NCBI GenBank assembly: GCA_030522415.1
Contig: CM060115.1
Coordinates: 10,976,491-11,040,490 of the forward strand
Direction of reading: 5' to 3'
Length of the DNA: 64,000 nt
Origin: Channallabes apus
Taxonomy: Eukaryota > Chordata > Actinopteri > Siluriformes > Clariidae
The notes below the pieces were generated by a model. It did no database searches. It was not told the DNA's origin and was given only the letters and a program-made list of their open reading frames with translations. The position numbers and the translations under genes are program-made. Below are positions 55,554 through 64,000 of the stretch, piece by piece. Each line of letters begins with the position of its first letter. Within the stretch, counting starts at the first letter, position 1.

Positions 55554-55684
55554 TATATTAAATGAGTGATTTTTCAGAAGCTCTATAAGTTTGTTTAGAT
55601 ATATTTAGGGCAGTCACACAACCTGAAACCTGCTTGTAATTCACACCCTGCATCTTTTTAGCACTGACCCTTTTCTATCACAGC

Positions 55685-55690
<6 letters not shown>
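55554..55690 (+). repeat. Arm 1 flank of an inverted duplication
   Basis: GTTTGTTTAGATATATTTAG, GGGCAGTCACACAACCTGAA and CCTGCTTGTAATTCACACCC are the reverse complement, with few changes, of 56336-56475. Both lie just outside a mariner relic. Confidence 0.88.
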
Positions 55691-55720
<30 letters not shown>

Positions 55721-56335
55721 GCTTTTGTAGCCTGTAATATTAACGCTCCATAAGCAGTGATCATTGTTTTAATTGTATAGCTGAGACATTATTTGCTCGG
55801 CAAACATGTTAAGATTCTATTCCCGGATCGATCGAGTTATTGTATCTATAATGCACTATATATAATGTATCTTCACACTCAGGTCAGATAATAATCAAAA
55901 AAAGGTAAAGCATGTTTGAGGCTTCCATCTCTTGAATGTCACAGTGCCCTCTAGTGGTCTGTTACCCTCATTGCACTTTAATGTTGTTATTTATGTATGT
56001 TTGTTATTTTAAATATCTTTAAAATCTCTGCTTACAGGAACAGACTTGGTTCAGATGTCCGTTCTCTGCTGCGCTTTATAAATAATTGAATCGGCTAATT
56101 CGGTTAGAACAAAGCCCATTTTGAAGATGAGCGCTGGTGTATTTTTGGACATCCTTCAGGCCGGTGTATTATATAATTTTGTTAGGTTGTACTTCAATAC
56201 CATGAGTATTTGTAAATGCAGTTTTCTACCTGTTATGAAACTGTGGTCGGTTTATAATCAGGTCTTATTAGAGGAGATTCGATATTTATCTTGACTCAGG
56301 TTTTTTTTTAGTTAATACGGATTAGTGTCAGTCTT
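55691..56335. other. Spacer of the inverted duplication
   Basis: (ATT)n at about 55686-55720, otherwise unique AT-rich sequence. The two halves are not complementary. Confidence 0.6.
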
Positions 56336-56480
56336 TTAGCTCTGATAGAAAAGGGTCGATGCTAAAAGGATGCAAAGGAGGAAAGACGGTCCAGGGTGTG
56401 AATTACAAGCAGGTTTCAGTTTGTTTGACTGCCCTAGAAATATCTAAACAAACATTTAGGGTTTCTGAAAAATCAAGTCA
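56336..56480 (-). repeat. Arm 2 flank of the inverted duplication
   Basis: Contains GATAGAAAAGGGTCGATGC, GGGTGTGAATTACAAGCAGG and TTTCAGTTTGTTTGACTGCC, the inverse of 55554-55690. It has a short insertion (GGAGGAAAGACGGTCCA) absent from arm 1. Confidence 0.88.
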
Positions 56481-56489
56481 AAACACGAC

Positions 56490-56905
56490 TCTTTTTCTCA
56501 GTTTTCTCAGCCATGATCAGACAGCCTGCTTCACATCTGAAATCCCGGCCTCCCAGGAACTCCTTTAATGCCTCAAACATGTGGAAATGGCTTGGAGCGA
56601 GGTCCCAGCCGAGTTACTGTTACGTATATGCATGTGGTGTTCGTGAATGATTATGTCTACAGTTCCCACAGACTTTGGAGACAAGTTATCCGTCGAAGTT
56701 CCACTCGCTGAATGTTCATGAGAACAATTGCAATCGGTTCATGGACGTATTCATTTGCATCATGCAAATGTTTTACTGCTAAGAGTCTCATCACAGTACT
56801 GTGCATAAAGCCTTCTGTATAAGTTAATCAGCTTTGTGCCTCTCTTTATCAAAAATTTCAACACAAGTCCCGGTTGGACTTGAACCCTTTTCATAGATCA
56901 AATAT
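56490..56905 (-). pseudogene. Mariner-like relic M1, reverse
   Basis: AAATCCCGGCCTCCCAGGAA at 56540, CAAACATGTGGAAATGGCTT and GGAGCGAGGTCCCAGCCGAG match the M1 relic at 16755-17351 in the same orientation. The end near 56860-56900 (CAAGTCCCGGTTGGACTTGA) is the terminal repeat. Too damaged to translate. Confidence 0.75.
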
Positions 56906-57004
56906 TTTCAAGACCCCCTTGTGCAGAAAAACATCATCGGTATTTATTTTAGAAAAGTTAGAAAGATGTCAATCTCAGCCTTGTCATTTTTTTTATAACT
57001 TCTA

Positions 57005-57036
57005 ACTGCTATATTACATTATATATATATATACAC

Positions 57037-57100
<64 letters not shown>
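57005..57100. repeat. (AT)n then (GATA)n microsatellite
   Basis: ATATATATATAC at about 57018-57033, then (GATA)n at about 57037-57100. A small version of the 18741 array without the CTGTA spacers. Confidence 0.95.
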
Positions 57101-57289
57101 TTATTACTTCCCTTAGGTACAGATGCTTGAACATAACTAAATTAAGCTTGTAAATGTAAAATCAAAATACTTGCTAATAAGCTGAGTTACTAGCTCTTGA
57201 AGACTTTTCCATGTTGAAAAACCTAAAGTAACACCTTTACCATGGCCATGTACAAAGCACTGATCCTGGAGACTATACCTCCAAAAACA

Positions 57290-57707
57290 ATACAACAATT
57301 CAGTTTCTGTTTCACCCAGATGAGGATGGGTCCCCTGGTGAGTCCGGTTTCTCTCAAGGTTTCTTCCTATTGCCATCCCAGGGAGAATTTCCTTGCCGTC
57401 GCCCTCGGCTTGTTCATCAGGGACTATAGTCTATACACATTTAATAGTTAAAAATAGTTAAAATGTTAAAGCTAAAAATAATCTGCTGATCTTTAATGTA
57501 ATCAGTGATATTATTATTATTATTATTATTATTTTCTTTTCTATAATTATTATTATTATTATTATTATTATTATTTTTTATTTTATTTATTTATTTATTT
57601 ATTTTTATTTTTTCTTAAATTTCTTTCATTTTTGTGAAGCTGCTTTGAGACAATGACCATTGTTAAAAGCGCTATATAAATAAAATTTTATTGAATTGAA
57701 TTGACTT
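57290..57707 (+). repeat. Repeat E with nested pieces
   Basis: CACCCAGATGAGGATGGGTC at 57313, TCTCAAGGTTTCTTCCTATT at 57351, CCCTCGGCTTGTTCATCAGG; then after an insert, GAAGCTGCTTTGAGACAATG at 57636 and AAAAGCGCTATATAAATAAA with AATTGAATTG tail to 57705. The insert (57455-57600) starts with a terminal piece of repeat F (AAATGTTAAAGCTAAAAATA, ATCAGTGATATTATT) followed by (ATT)n. Confidence 0.7.
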
Positions 57708-58325
57708 ATTATTATTATTATTATTATTTGAGGTTGAAGTCCACATACGTGTCTGTCTGTCTTTCTGTACAGCAGAACTCTCTGTCTAACTTATTAATAC
57801 AAAGAAATGACATTCTGTAAGGTTGAGTATCTTGTAACGTTCTGTAAGGTTGAGTATCTGTAAAGTTGTCCTTCTTTGGTGCTCAGACAAATACACTCCC
57901 TGTTCGGTAATCGGAGAGAGAATCACAGATGAGAAATGGAAAAAGTCGATCAGATAAAGATGAAGTTTTGTCTTAAAACGACTCCAGCGCGTTAAGATTC
58001 ACTTCTACCACTTCAGTGCTGTTATTTCAGACAAAGTGAAAATATGGACTAATCCCAGTCAAAATATTCACTTTATCTTTTCTAATTAATATCTATTGGT
58101 GCAGGTGTTTGTTTACATTGAGCGAGTAGCGCATTAGTAGATTATTGTAAGGTTGATTATTAAATCCAGAATACATTATAACTGTTCATAACATCACTTT
58201 TACACAACATTTTGATTTCATTTATGGTGCAGGTTAAACTTTAGGTGGAAATCTAAGTACTGCAAAAGTTGTCTGGCTTGACATACCGAGAGTCTGGTTT
58301 CTGGTCCTCCAATAAATGAAACATA
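57708..58325 (-). repeat. Repeat F, reverse
   Basis: Reverse of 11885-12475: GAAGTCCACATACGTGTCTG, GTCTTTCTGTACAGCAGAAC, CATTGAGCGAGTAGC, ACTGTTCATAACATCACTTT, CATTTATGGTGCAGGTTAAA and GTACTGCAAAAG. It includes about 200 bp (57800-58060) without a match at 11885-12475. Confidence 0.7.
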
Positions 58326-58422
58326 AAGATATCACTGAAAGCGCGAGATCTGACCAAACCGACAAAACCTTTCATTTATACAGATTTTTTTTTTTTAATC
58401 CCATTTGATCCCTACTCAGGTT

Positions 58423-58788
58423 CATTTATTCATTTTCTATACCGCTTAATCCTGTGTTTAGGGTCGCGGGGGACCTGGAGCCTATCCCAGGAGACTTCGG
58501 GCACTAGGCAGGGTACACCCTGGACAGGGTGCCAATCCATCGCAGGGCGCACACACATACACACACACCCAATCACACACTACGGGCAATTTAGGAACGC
58601 CAATTAGCCTAACCTGCATATCTTTGGACTGTGGGAGGAAACCGGAGTACCCGGAGGAAACCCACCAAGCACGGGGAGAACATGCAAACTCCATGCACAC
58701 AGAGACGGGAATCGAGCCTGGCCGGGGAATCGAACCCAGACCCTGGAGGTGCAAGGCGACAGTGCTAACCACTACACCACCGTGCCGC
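58423..58788 (-). mobile_element. SINE-A, full length, perfect 13-bp target duplication
   Basis: Tail at the left (ATTTATTCATTTTCTATACC), full body, and head at the right ending AACCACTACACCACCGTGCC; A and B boxes are intact on the minus strand. CCCTACTCAGGTT occurs at 58410-58422 and 58789-58801. Very close to the copies at 33572 and 400, so young. Confidence 0.95.
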
Positions 58789-58801
58789 CCCTACTCAGGT
58801 T

Positions 58802-59358
58802 TATATTTAATAATGTGGATAATATTTAAAAATTGCCTTGTGACCGACAGTCAACTTTATACCCAAGACACTGAATGGAGTGTCTTGCTGAAAGACCAAA
58901 TCTACAAATCCCAATAAGCGCATTTTATTCTCATCTTTCCGCTCCTACGTAAATGCACAACATGGTCTGTTAATGATGGTTCTAATGATGATTTGTGCAA
59001 TCAGTGGGTGTTAATTGCTCAGTCTTTAACGCACACACCTTAAACTCAGTGACGGCGGAAAGATGAAGGTGACATTCTCTGCATTTGTTTTTGCTCTTGA
59101 AGCATCACTTCTTGTCATTGTTTGCACTTGACGCCTCCTTTTTGTATAAATAAAATTAATAAATAAAAAACCACTGGGTGATGTTGACTGTATGATCCAT
59201 AAATCAACACAAACAGTGTGTAAGATAAGCACGGCAATATTGAAGTGTGTTTGTAGTGACAACAACGGCTCATTTTTATCGCAGCTTGATCCCTTTCTAT
59301 TAACGGCACAAGGGCTGGAATGAAAATTTGAATACTCATCAAACAACTTTCAATTATG
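58802..59358. other. Intergenic DNA
   Basis: Unique-looking; no exon or repeat recognised. Confidence 0.5.
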
Positions 59359-59359
59359 C

Positions 59360-59390
59360 GGGGACGGGGGGGGGACGGGGGGGACGGGGG
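59360..59390 (+). other. Candidate G-quadruplex motif
   Basis: Four G runs (4, 9, 7 and 5 Gs at 59360-59363, 59366-59374, 59377-59383 and 59386-59390), each separated by AC. Two-base loops and long runs make a very stable predicted quadruplex; it may equally be viewed as a short GGGGAC-type minisatellite. Confidence 0.85.
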
Positions 59391-59520
59391 AATGTTTTTG
59401 ATTCAACCTCATACAGTATATTTAATATAGAAATCTGTAAAAACCATTATGTTTTGTTTAGTAATTAATAACGGATTTGCCCATGAGTCATATTACGTTA
59501 TAATATTACGACTCTAAATA

Positions 59521-60749
59521 CACTCACCTAAAGGATTATTAGGAACACCTGTTCAATTTCTCATTAATGCAATTATCTAATCAACCAATCACATGGCAGT
59601 TGCTTCAATGCATTTAGGGGCGTGGTCCTGGTCAAGACAATCTCCTGAACTCCAAACTGAATGTCAGAATGGGAAAGAAAGGTGACTTAAGCAGTTTTGA
59701 GCGTGGTATGGTTGTTGGTGCCAGACGGGCCGGTCTGAGTATTTCACAATCTGCTCAGTTACTGGGATTTTCACACACAACCATTTCTAGGGTTTACAAA
59801 GAATGGGGTGAAAAGGGAAAAACATCCAGTATGCGGCAGTCCTGTGGGAGAAAATGCCTTGTTGATGCTCGAGGTCAGAGGAGAATGGGCCGACTGATTC
59901 AAGCTGATAGAAGAACAACTTTGACTGAAATAACCACTTGTTACAACCGAGGTATGCAGCAAAGCATTTGTGAAGCCACAACACGCACAACCTTGAGGCG
60001 GAGGGGCTACAACAGCAGAAGACCCCACCGGGTACCACTCATCTCCACTACAAATAGGAAAAAGAGGCTACAATTTGCACGAGATCACCAAAATTGGACA
60101 GTTGAAGACTGAAAAAATGCTGCCTGGTCTGATGAGTCTCGGTTTCTGTTGAGACGTTCAAATGGTAGAGTCAGAATTTGGCGTAAACAGAATGAGAACA
60201 TGGATCCATCATGCCTTGTTACCACTGTGCAGGCTGGTGGTGGTGGTGGTGTAATGGTGTGGGGGATGTTTTCTTGGCACACTTTAGGCCCCTTAGTGCC
60301 AATTGGGCATCGTTTAAATGCCACGGACCACCTGAGCATTGTTTCTGACCATGTCCATCCCTTTATGACCACCATGTACCCATCCTCTGATGGCTACTTC
60401 CAGCAGGATAATGAACCATGTCACAAAGCTCGAATCATTACAAATTGGTATCTTGAACATGACAATGAGTTCACTGTACTAAAATGACCCCCACAGTCAC
60501 CAGATCTCAACCCAATAGAGCATCTTTGGGATGTGGTGGAACGGGAGCTTCGTGCCCTGGATGTGCATCCCACAAATCTCCATCAACAACAAGATGCTAT
60601 CCTATCAATATGGGCCAACATTTCTAAAGAATGCTTTCCTTTCAGCACCTTGTTGAATCAATGCCACGTAGAATTAAGGCAGTTCTGAAGGCGGAAGGGG
60701 GTCAAACACTGTATTAGTGTGGTGTTCCTAATAATCCTTTAGGTGAGTG
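59521..60749 (+). mobile_element. Tc1-like transposon, second family, complete
   Basis: 1,229 bp between TA dinucleotides (59519-59520 and 60750-60751). Perfect 29-bp terminal inverted repeats starting CACTCACCTAAAGGATTATT at both ends. Short TIRs distinguish it from the family at 2391 and 49698. Perfect ends suggest it could still be moved by an active relative. Confidence 0.96.
59669..60713 (+). pseudogene. Tc1-like transposase, two TGA stops and a frameshift
   Basis: Starts MGKKGDLSSFERGMVVGARR, with a helix-turn-helix (ISQSAQLLGFSHTTISRVY). At 60110-60112 TGA replaces the Trp expected before KN.AWSDESRF, which holds the first Asp. The second Asp is in FQQDNEPCHKA (usual form DNAPCHKA). 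At 60485-60487 TGA again replaces Trp before PPQSPDLNPIEHLW, which holds Glu; the Asp-Glu spacing is 34 residues as in DD34E Tc1. Near 60640 about 4 extra bases (CTTT within TTTCCTTTCAG) shift the frame of the C-terminus (VESMPRRIKAVLKAEGG), which ends at TAG near 60713. Confidence 0.93.
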
Positions 60750-61225
60750 TATATACAACAATCAGCCATAATAATAATCATTTGTACAGTTGGTGATCAG
60801 TGTTGTTCAGTTCACCTAGCGGTGGTGTGATGTTATGGCCCATGGGTTTATAATCTGTAAAATTTTGGATTTCCTATTTTCATATTTCAGAACACATCAC
60901 AATTATCATTTTTTCCTTTTCTTTATTCAGTATACAACAGCAGTTCCATATACTGTATATGAATGACAAAATTTGACATTAACATTTAATCACCTAATTC
61001 TTGCTTATTAATACTGGGCATCGGAGATAGTCGAATTATTCTAGATGTATCCATGGCAACTGCTAGAAAAGTGTATCCTGACAATTATCAGAACAATGAG
61101 CTTCATCTATCACTCAATCATCCCTCAGCACTCTCAGGATAAATACATCTGCAGTTGTTATTTTAAACATTTAAAAAAAACAGACTTATCAAATCTATTC
61201 CGATAGAAATGCGCCTGATCTGATC
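60750..61225. other. Intergenic DNA or vmo1-like 3' UTR
   Basis: The segment next to 61226 is presumably the 3' UTR of the minus-strand vmo1-like gene. On that strand an AATAAA hexamer lies at about 60922-60927, some 300 bases past the stop. This is a candidate signal only. Confidence 0.4.
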
Positions 61226-61535
61226 TCACTTCTGGCTCTTGGTGCAGCAGTGGAAGCGCACGTCGTTGAGTGACGAGTCGTCCAAACCGCCCTGGTACAG
61301 CTCCATCTTGGTCTGGATGCCACAGATACCCCCGTTGTGACACGTATTACTCCAGTCTCCATACTCGCCCCAGGTCAAGCCCCGGCCCTCCAGCGTCGGG
61401 TTGCTGCTGCAGCGGAAGCGGACATTGTTGGCGGCCGTGTCGTCGCCGAAGATGCCCTGGTGTGGCTCAACCCGGAGCTGGAACGAGCTCAGGGTACCAG
61501 ATGGGCACCACTGAGGCTCTGTCCACTCACCAAAA
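61226..61535 (-). CDS. vmo1: Vitelline membrane outer layer protein 1 homolog, last exon
   Basis: Secreted beta-prism protein family first known from the hen egg vitelline membrane; fish members are extracellular and their role is uncertain. Minus strand: the acceptor CTTCTCCTTCCAG is just above 61535. One base completes a split codon, then come 102 residues and TGA at 61226-61228. It reads FGEWTEPQWCPSGTLSSFQL, RVEPHQGIFGDDTAANNVRF and RC, then GRGLTWGEYGDWSNTCHNGG, ICGIQTKMELYQGGLDDSSL and NDVRFHCCTKSQK. These match the VMO1 internal repeats: (W)G(E/D)W, F.L+VE, GDDTA.N(N/D)VRF.C, then GDWS..C and CG.QTK...DD..LND.R..CC. Six Cys are conserved in spacing. Normal length is about 180-200 residues, so one or more 5' exons with the signal peptide are missing; none is recognisable up to 64000. 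Confidence 0.93.
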
Positions 61536-61706
61536 CTGGAAGGAGAAGAGGGTAAACCAAACAGGGAATAAGAATGGAGTCGATTTGTGCATCAAACCAG
61601 ATTTCATGCTACTGTGTTAATGTTCCACTTGAACATGAAGAGCTTACATACAAGAGCTTATACTGTAAATGTCAAGAGTGGGTTTTTATGTCAATGTAGC
61701 CAGTAG
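61536..61706 (-). other. vmo1-like intron start
   Basis: Intron 5' of the last exon on the minus strand. Nothing recognised before the SINE. Confidence 0.5.
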
Positions 61707-61714
61707 CATTGGTC

Positions 61715-62063
61715 ATTCATTCATTCATTCATCTTCTATACCGCTTTATCCTGTATTTAGGGTCGCGGGGACCTGGAGCCTATCCCAGGAGACTCTGGGG
61801 ACGAGGCAGGGTACACCCTGGACAGCGTGCCAATCCATCGCAGAGCACACACACACATTCATTCACACACTATGGTCAATTTTGGGAACGCCAATTAGCC
61901 TAATCTGCATATCTTTGGACTGTGGGAGGAAACCGGAGTACCCGGAGGAAACCCACCAAGCACGGGGAGAACATGCAAACTCCATGCACACAGAGACGGG
62001 AATCGAACTCGGACCCTGGAGGTGCAAAGCGACAGTGCTAACCACTACTCCACCGCGCCGCCA
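61715..62063 (-). mobile_element. SINE-A, near full length, with 8-bp target duplication
   Basis: (ATTC)n tail at 61715-61731, full body and head ending CCACTACTCCACCGCGCCGCC. CATTGGTC lies on both sides (61707-61714 and 62064-62071). It lacks the short repeated CGAGCCTGGCCGGGG segment found in the 58423 copy. Confidence 0.93.
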
Positions 62064-62099
62064 CATTGGTCTTTCAAAGTAATTGAATCAAAATGCTTA

Positions 62100-62400
62100 A
62101 TAAAGTAATTTAATATAAATCCTAGAGATGTGTCATTTGTAAATGAGTCGACTCTCTGAACTGACTTCCTAAAGTCGATTATTAAATCTGCAACATAAAT
62201 GTTCATAACATCGCTTTTACTCACACTTATGGTGAAACTTCAGGCCGATATCTAAAGTACTGCAAAAGGTTTATTAAATTCTGTCAGACATACAGACAGA
62301 CATTTTTCTGAGACTGGTTTCGGGCCCTCCAATATATGAAACGGAAAAATATAATTGAAAAGGTCAACATTGAGAGCTCATTCATTCACAGCTCTTTTTC
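62100..62400 (-). repeat. Repeat F fragment, reverse
   Basis: AAGTCGATTATTAAATCTGC, TGTTCATAACATCGCTTTTA, TTATGGTGAAACTTCAGGCC, AAGTACTGCAAAAGG and TTAAATTCTGTCAGACATAC match 11985-12290 reversed and 58140-58320 directly. Confidence 0.7.
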
Positions 62401-63579
62401 TATGATGTAATCACTGTTATTTAATCGAAATGTTGTTTTTATTTTACATTTTTTGTCAAAACAAAAACAACAATAAAAACATGTGATTGTGTGCATTCGT
62501 GCTATTTCTTTGCCTGTGTGACTCTTTTTTTTATTTCTTAAATTTTTTTGCTGAGTCATGTTAGGCAGCTCATCCTATTTCTTATTATATGCTGAAAAAA
62601 AAGAATACGTCACTGTATACTGCACCATCCTGAGCCCTATATAATGTATGTTTATTAAAAAACCAGAAGAACAAAAAAAAAAATGCTGAGAGTTGTAAGG
62701 GCTCTGGAAGGTGAATTATCAGGCGAAATACAAGTGAATCTTCTCAATAAATCACAGACACACAGCAGGCACAATAGCATTAATTCTGGGATGTTTAATG
62801 TTGTTAGTGGATGGAAACTTTTTTCATAAAAAAAAAAAGAGAGAGAGATAAGAAAAATGGAAATGTGCTGTTTGGGAGTTTAATGACTCTGTAGTTCTTT
62901 CTATTGAATTAGATGAAATGAGCCTTTACTAAAAATAGCCAGCGCTCCGGTCACCATTCTATATGTCTTTACCCCTCAGCATGGTGACGCCTGTATCGTA
63001 TCAGACTTCATGTTTTATAGATGAGAGCAAGTCACACTGTGTCCTACATCGCATCAGCGAGTCCACAGGCTGCAACTGGGCAACTGGATGAGGTGCGAGA
63101 TGGATATTTTATGAAAAAAAAAAAAAAAAAAAAAGATGGGATTAGTTGAGATTTTCTTGACTATTATGTCAGCAACCAAGAAACAAACAACAAACACCAA
63201 AAAAAAAAAACGTCTTGTAAATATTAAATCAGGTTTGCTGCGCACAAATCTCTTTGGGACCATTTGTGGACATCCACATGGGTTTGTAATGAGTGCACAG
63301 ACAAAATAACATAAATGAGACAAAAACCCTTTTTTTGTTCTTTTTCCATTTTTTCCATATATTTGCTTAAACATGTTAAAATTTTCTGTCTAGTATGACA
63401 TCATTCGAAACAAACCAAAAATAATAGTCCATTCTCTGGCTTGCGGTTTTCAGGGACTGACAATTTCCTCCATTCTGATTGGCTAGAAAAATGCACTTCT
63501 GAAAAAGGCTGGGGGGAGGAGAGTAGTATGTCATTTTTAATTAAATCTAAAAAAAAAAAAAAGTGAAGGAATTTCATCT
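62401..63579. other. Intron or intergenic DNA, nothing recognised
   Basis: AT-rich with A-runs at 62828-62838, 63113-63135, 63199-63210 and 63550-63562. I looked on the minus strand for an upstream vmo1-like exon (GDDTA or W.(D/E)W motifs) and found none. Confidence 0.5.
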
Positions 63580-63845
63580 CCATTCATCTAGGTGCATTTG
63601 TAATCCAACTAGGAACCAATGGTGACCATTGTATTTATTCCCATTTATACAACCTTCAGTCAACATTCACGCACTATGGGTAATTTGATAACACCAGTTA
63701 GCCTAATCTGCACGTCTTTGGACTGTGGGAAACCCACCAAGCATGGGGAGAACATGCAAACTTCATGCACGCCGACCCCAAGGCTGGAATCGAACCCAGA
63801 CCCTGGTGGTGCGAGGTCACAGTGCTAACTAACCATTATGCTGCC
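63580..63845 (-). mobile_element. SINE-A2 variant, reverse
   Basis: CCATTCATCTAGGTGCATTT, AACCAATGGTGACCATTGTA, AATTTGATAACACCAGTTAG, GGAAACCCACCAAGCATGGG, and a head ending CTAACTAACCATTATGCTGC. A deletion removes part of the GGAGTACCCGGAGG body. Confidence 0.82.
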
Positions 63846-63934
63846 AATTTCAGAAATACCAGACTACAAACTAATTACTACAAACTAGCATACTGTAAGT
63901 ACTTCTCGTTGTGGAAAAAGAGTTTAGAGTTTTT

Positions 63935-64000
63935 TGCAGAAATTGTTAAAATGTTAAAGCCAAAAATAAACTGATCAGCTTTGATTTAATCAGTGATATA
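63935..64000 (-). repeat. Repeat F end, running off the window
   Basis: TTGTTAAAATGTTAAAGCCA then AAAAATAAACTGATCAGC and TTAATCAGTGATATA. The same terminal piece is at 57455-57515 and, reversed, at 12417-12475. Confidence 0.65.

Noticed and set aside
62940..63110. Possible upstream vmo1-like exon on the minus strand
   Set aside because: Examined for the W.(D/E)W, GDDTA and C-rich motifs of VMO1; none found and the frames are broken.

Overview
This is nuclear DNA from a ray-finned (teleost) fish. The signs are AT-rich sequence, spliced vertebrate genes with GT-AG introns, many tRNA-derived SINEs, Tc1/mariner transposons with TA target duplications, and long microsatellites. A catfish or other otophysan is plausible from the repeat style, but I cannot prove it. 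No prokaryotic, viral or CRISPR feature is visible.

Two protein-coding genes can be supported. The first is raftlin (rftn1-like) on the plus strand. Seven coding exons (5811-6048, 6129-6275, 10554-10757, 18268-18374, 34351-34454, 44434-44509, 44865-45374) join in perfect phase to give the C-terminal 461 residues and the stop codon. The N-terminal exons, including the acylated start, lie upstream of base 1. The second is vmo1-like (vitelline membrane outer layer 1 homolog) on the minus strand. Only its last coding exon (61226-61535, 102 residues) is seen; its earlier exons lie above 61535, probably beyond the window. The two genes converge.

The rest is intron, the interval between the genes, and repeats. 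1-5810 is upstream raftlin intron with a Tc1 element and SINEs. 6276-10553 and 10758-18267 are introns with a Tc1 relic, a mariner relic, SINEs and an unclassified repeat (family F). 18375-34350 is a 16-kb intron with a 0.87-kb GATA array, a 1.4-kb GGAA array and a TCTGAC-type hexamer array that ends at the next exon's splice acceptor. 34455-44433 holds two long TG arrays, a mariner relic, a candidate conserved noncoding block and SINEs. 45375-61225 holds a ~270-320-bp tandem repeat, a Tc1 element, a foldback repeat, two mariner relics in an inverted duplication, repeat mosaics, a G-quadruplex candidate and a third Tc1 element. 61536-64000 holds SINEs and family F pieces.

Repeat families are labelled here as follows. 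SINE-A is about 350-390 bp, with A and B boxes and a (TGAA)n tail. A2 is a variant of it with a different 3' end. SINE-B and SINE-C are shorter tRNA-derived SINEs. D, E, F and G are dispersed repeats I could not name. I found no convincing new biological system. The best leads are the repeat-derived splice acceptor, the tandem array carrying repeated polyadenylation hexamers, the young SINE insertions, and the paired inverted Tc1 copies around the raftlin exons.
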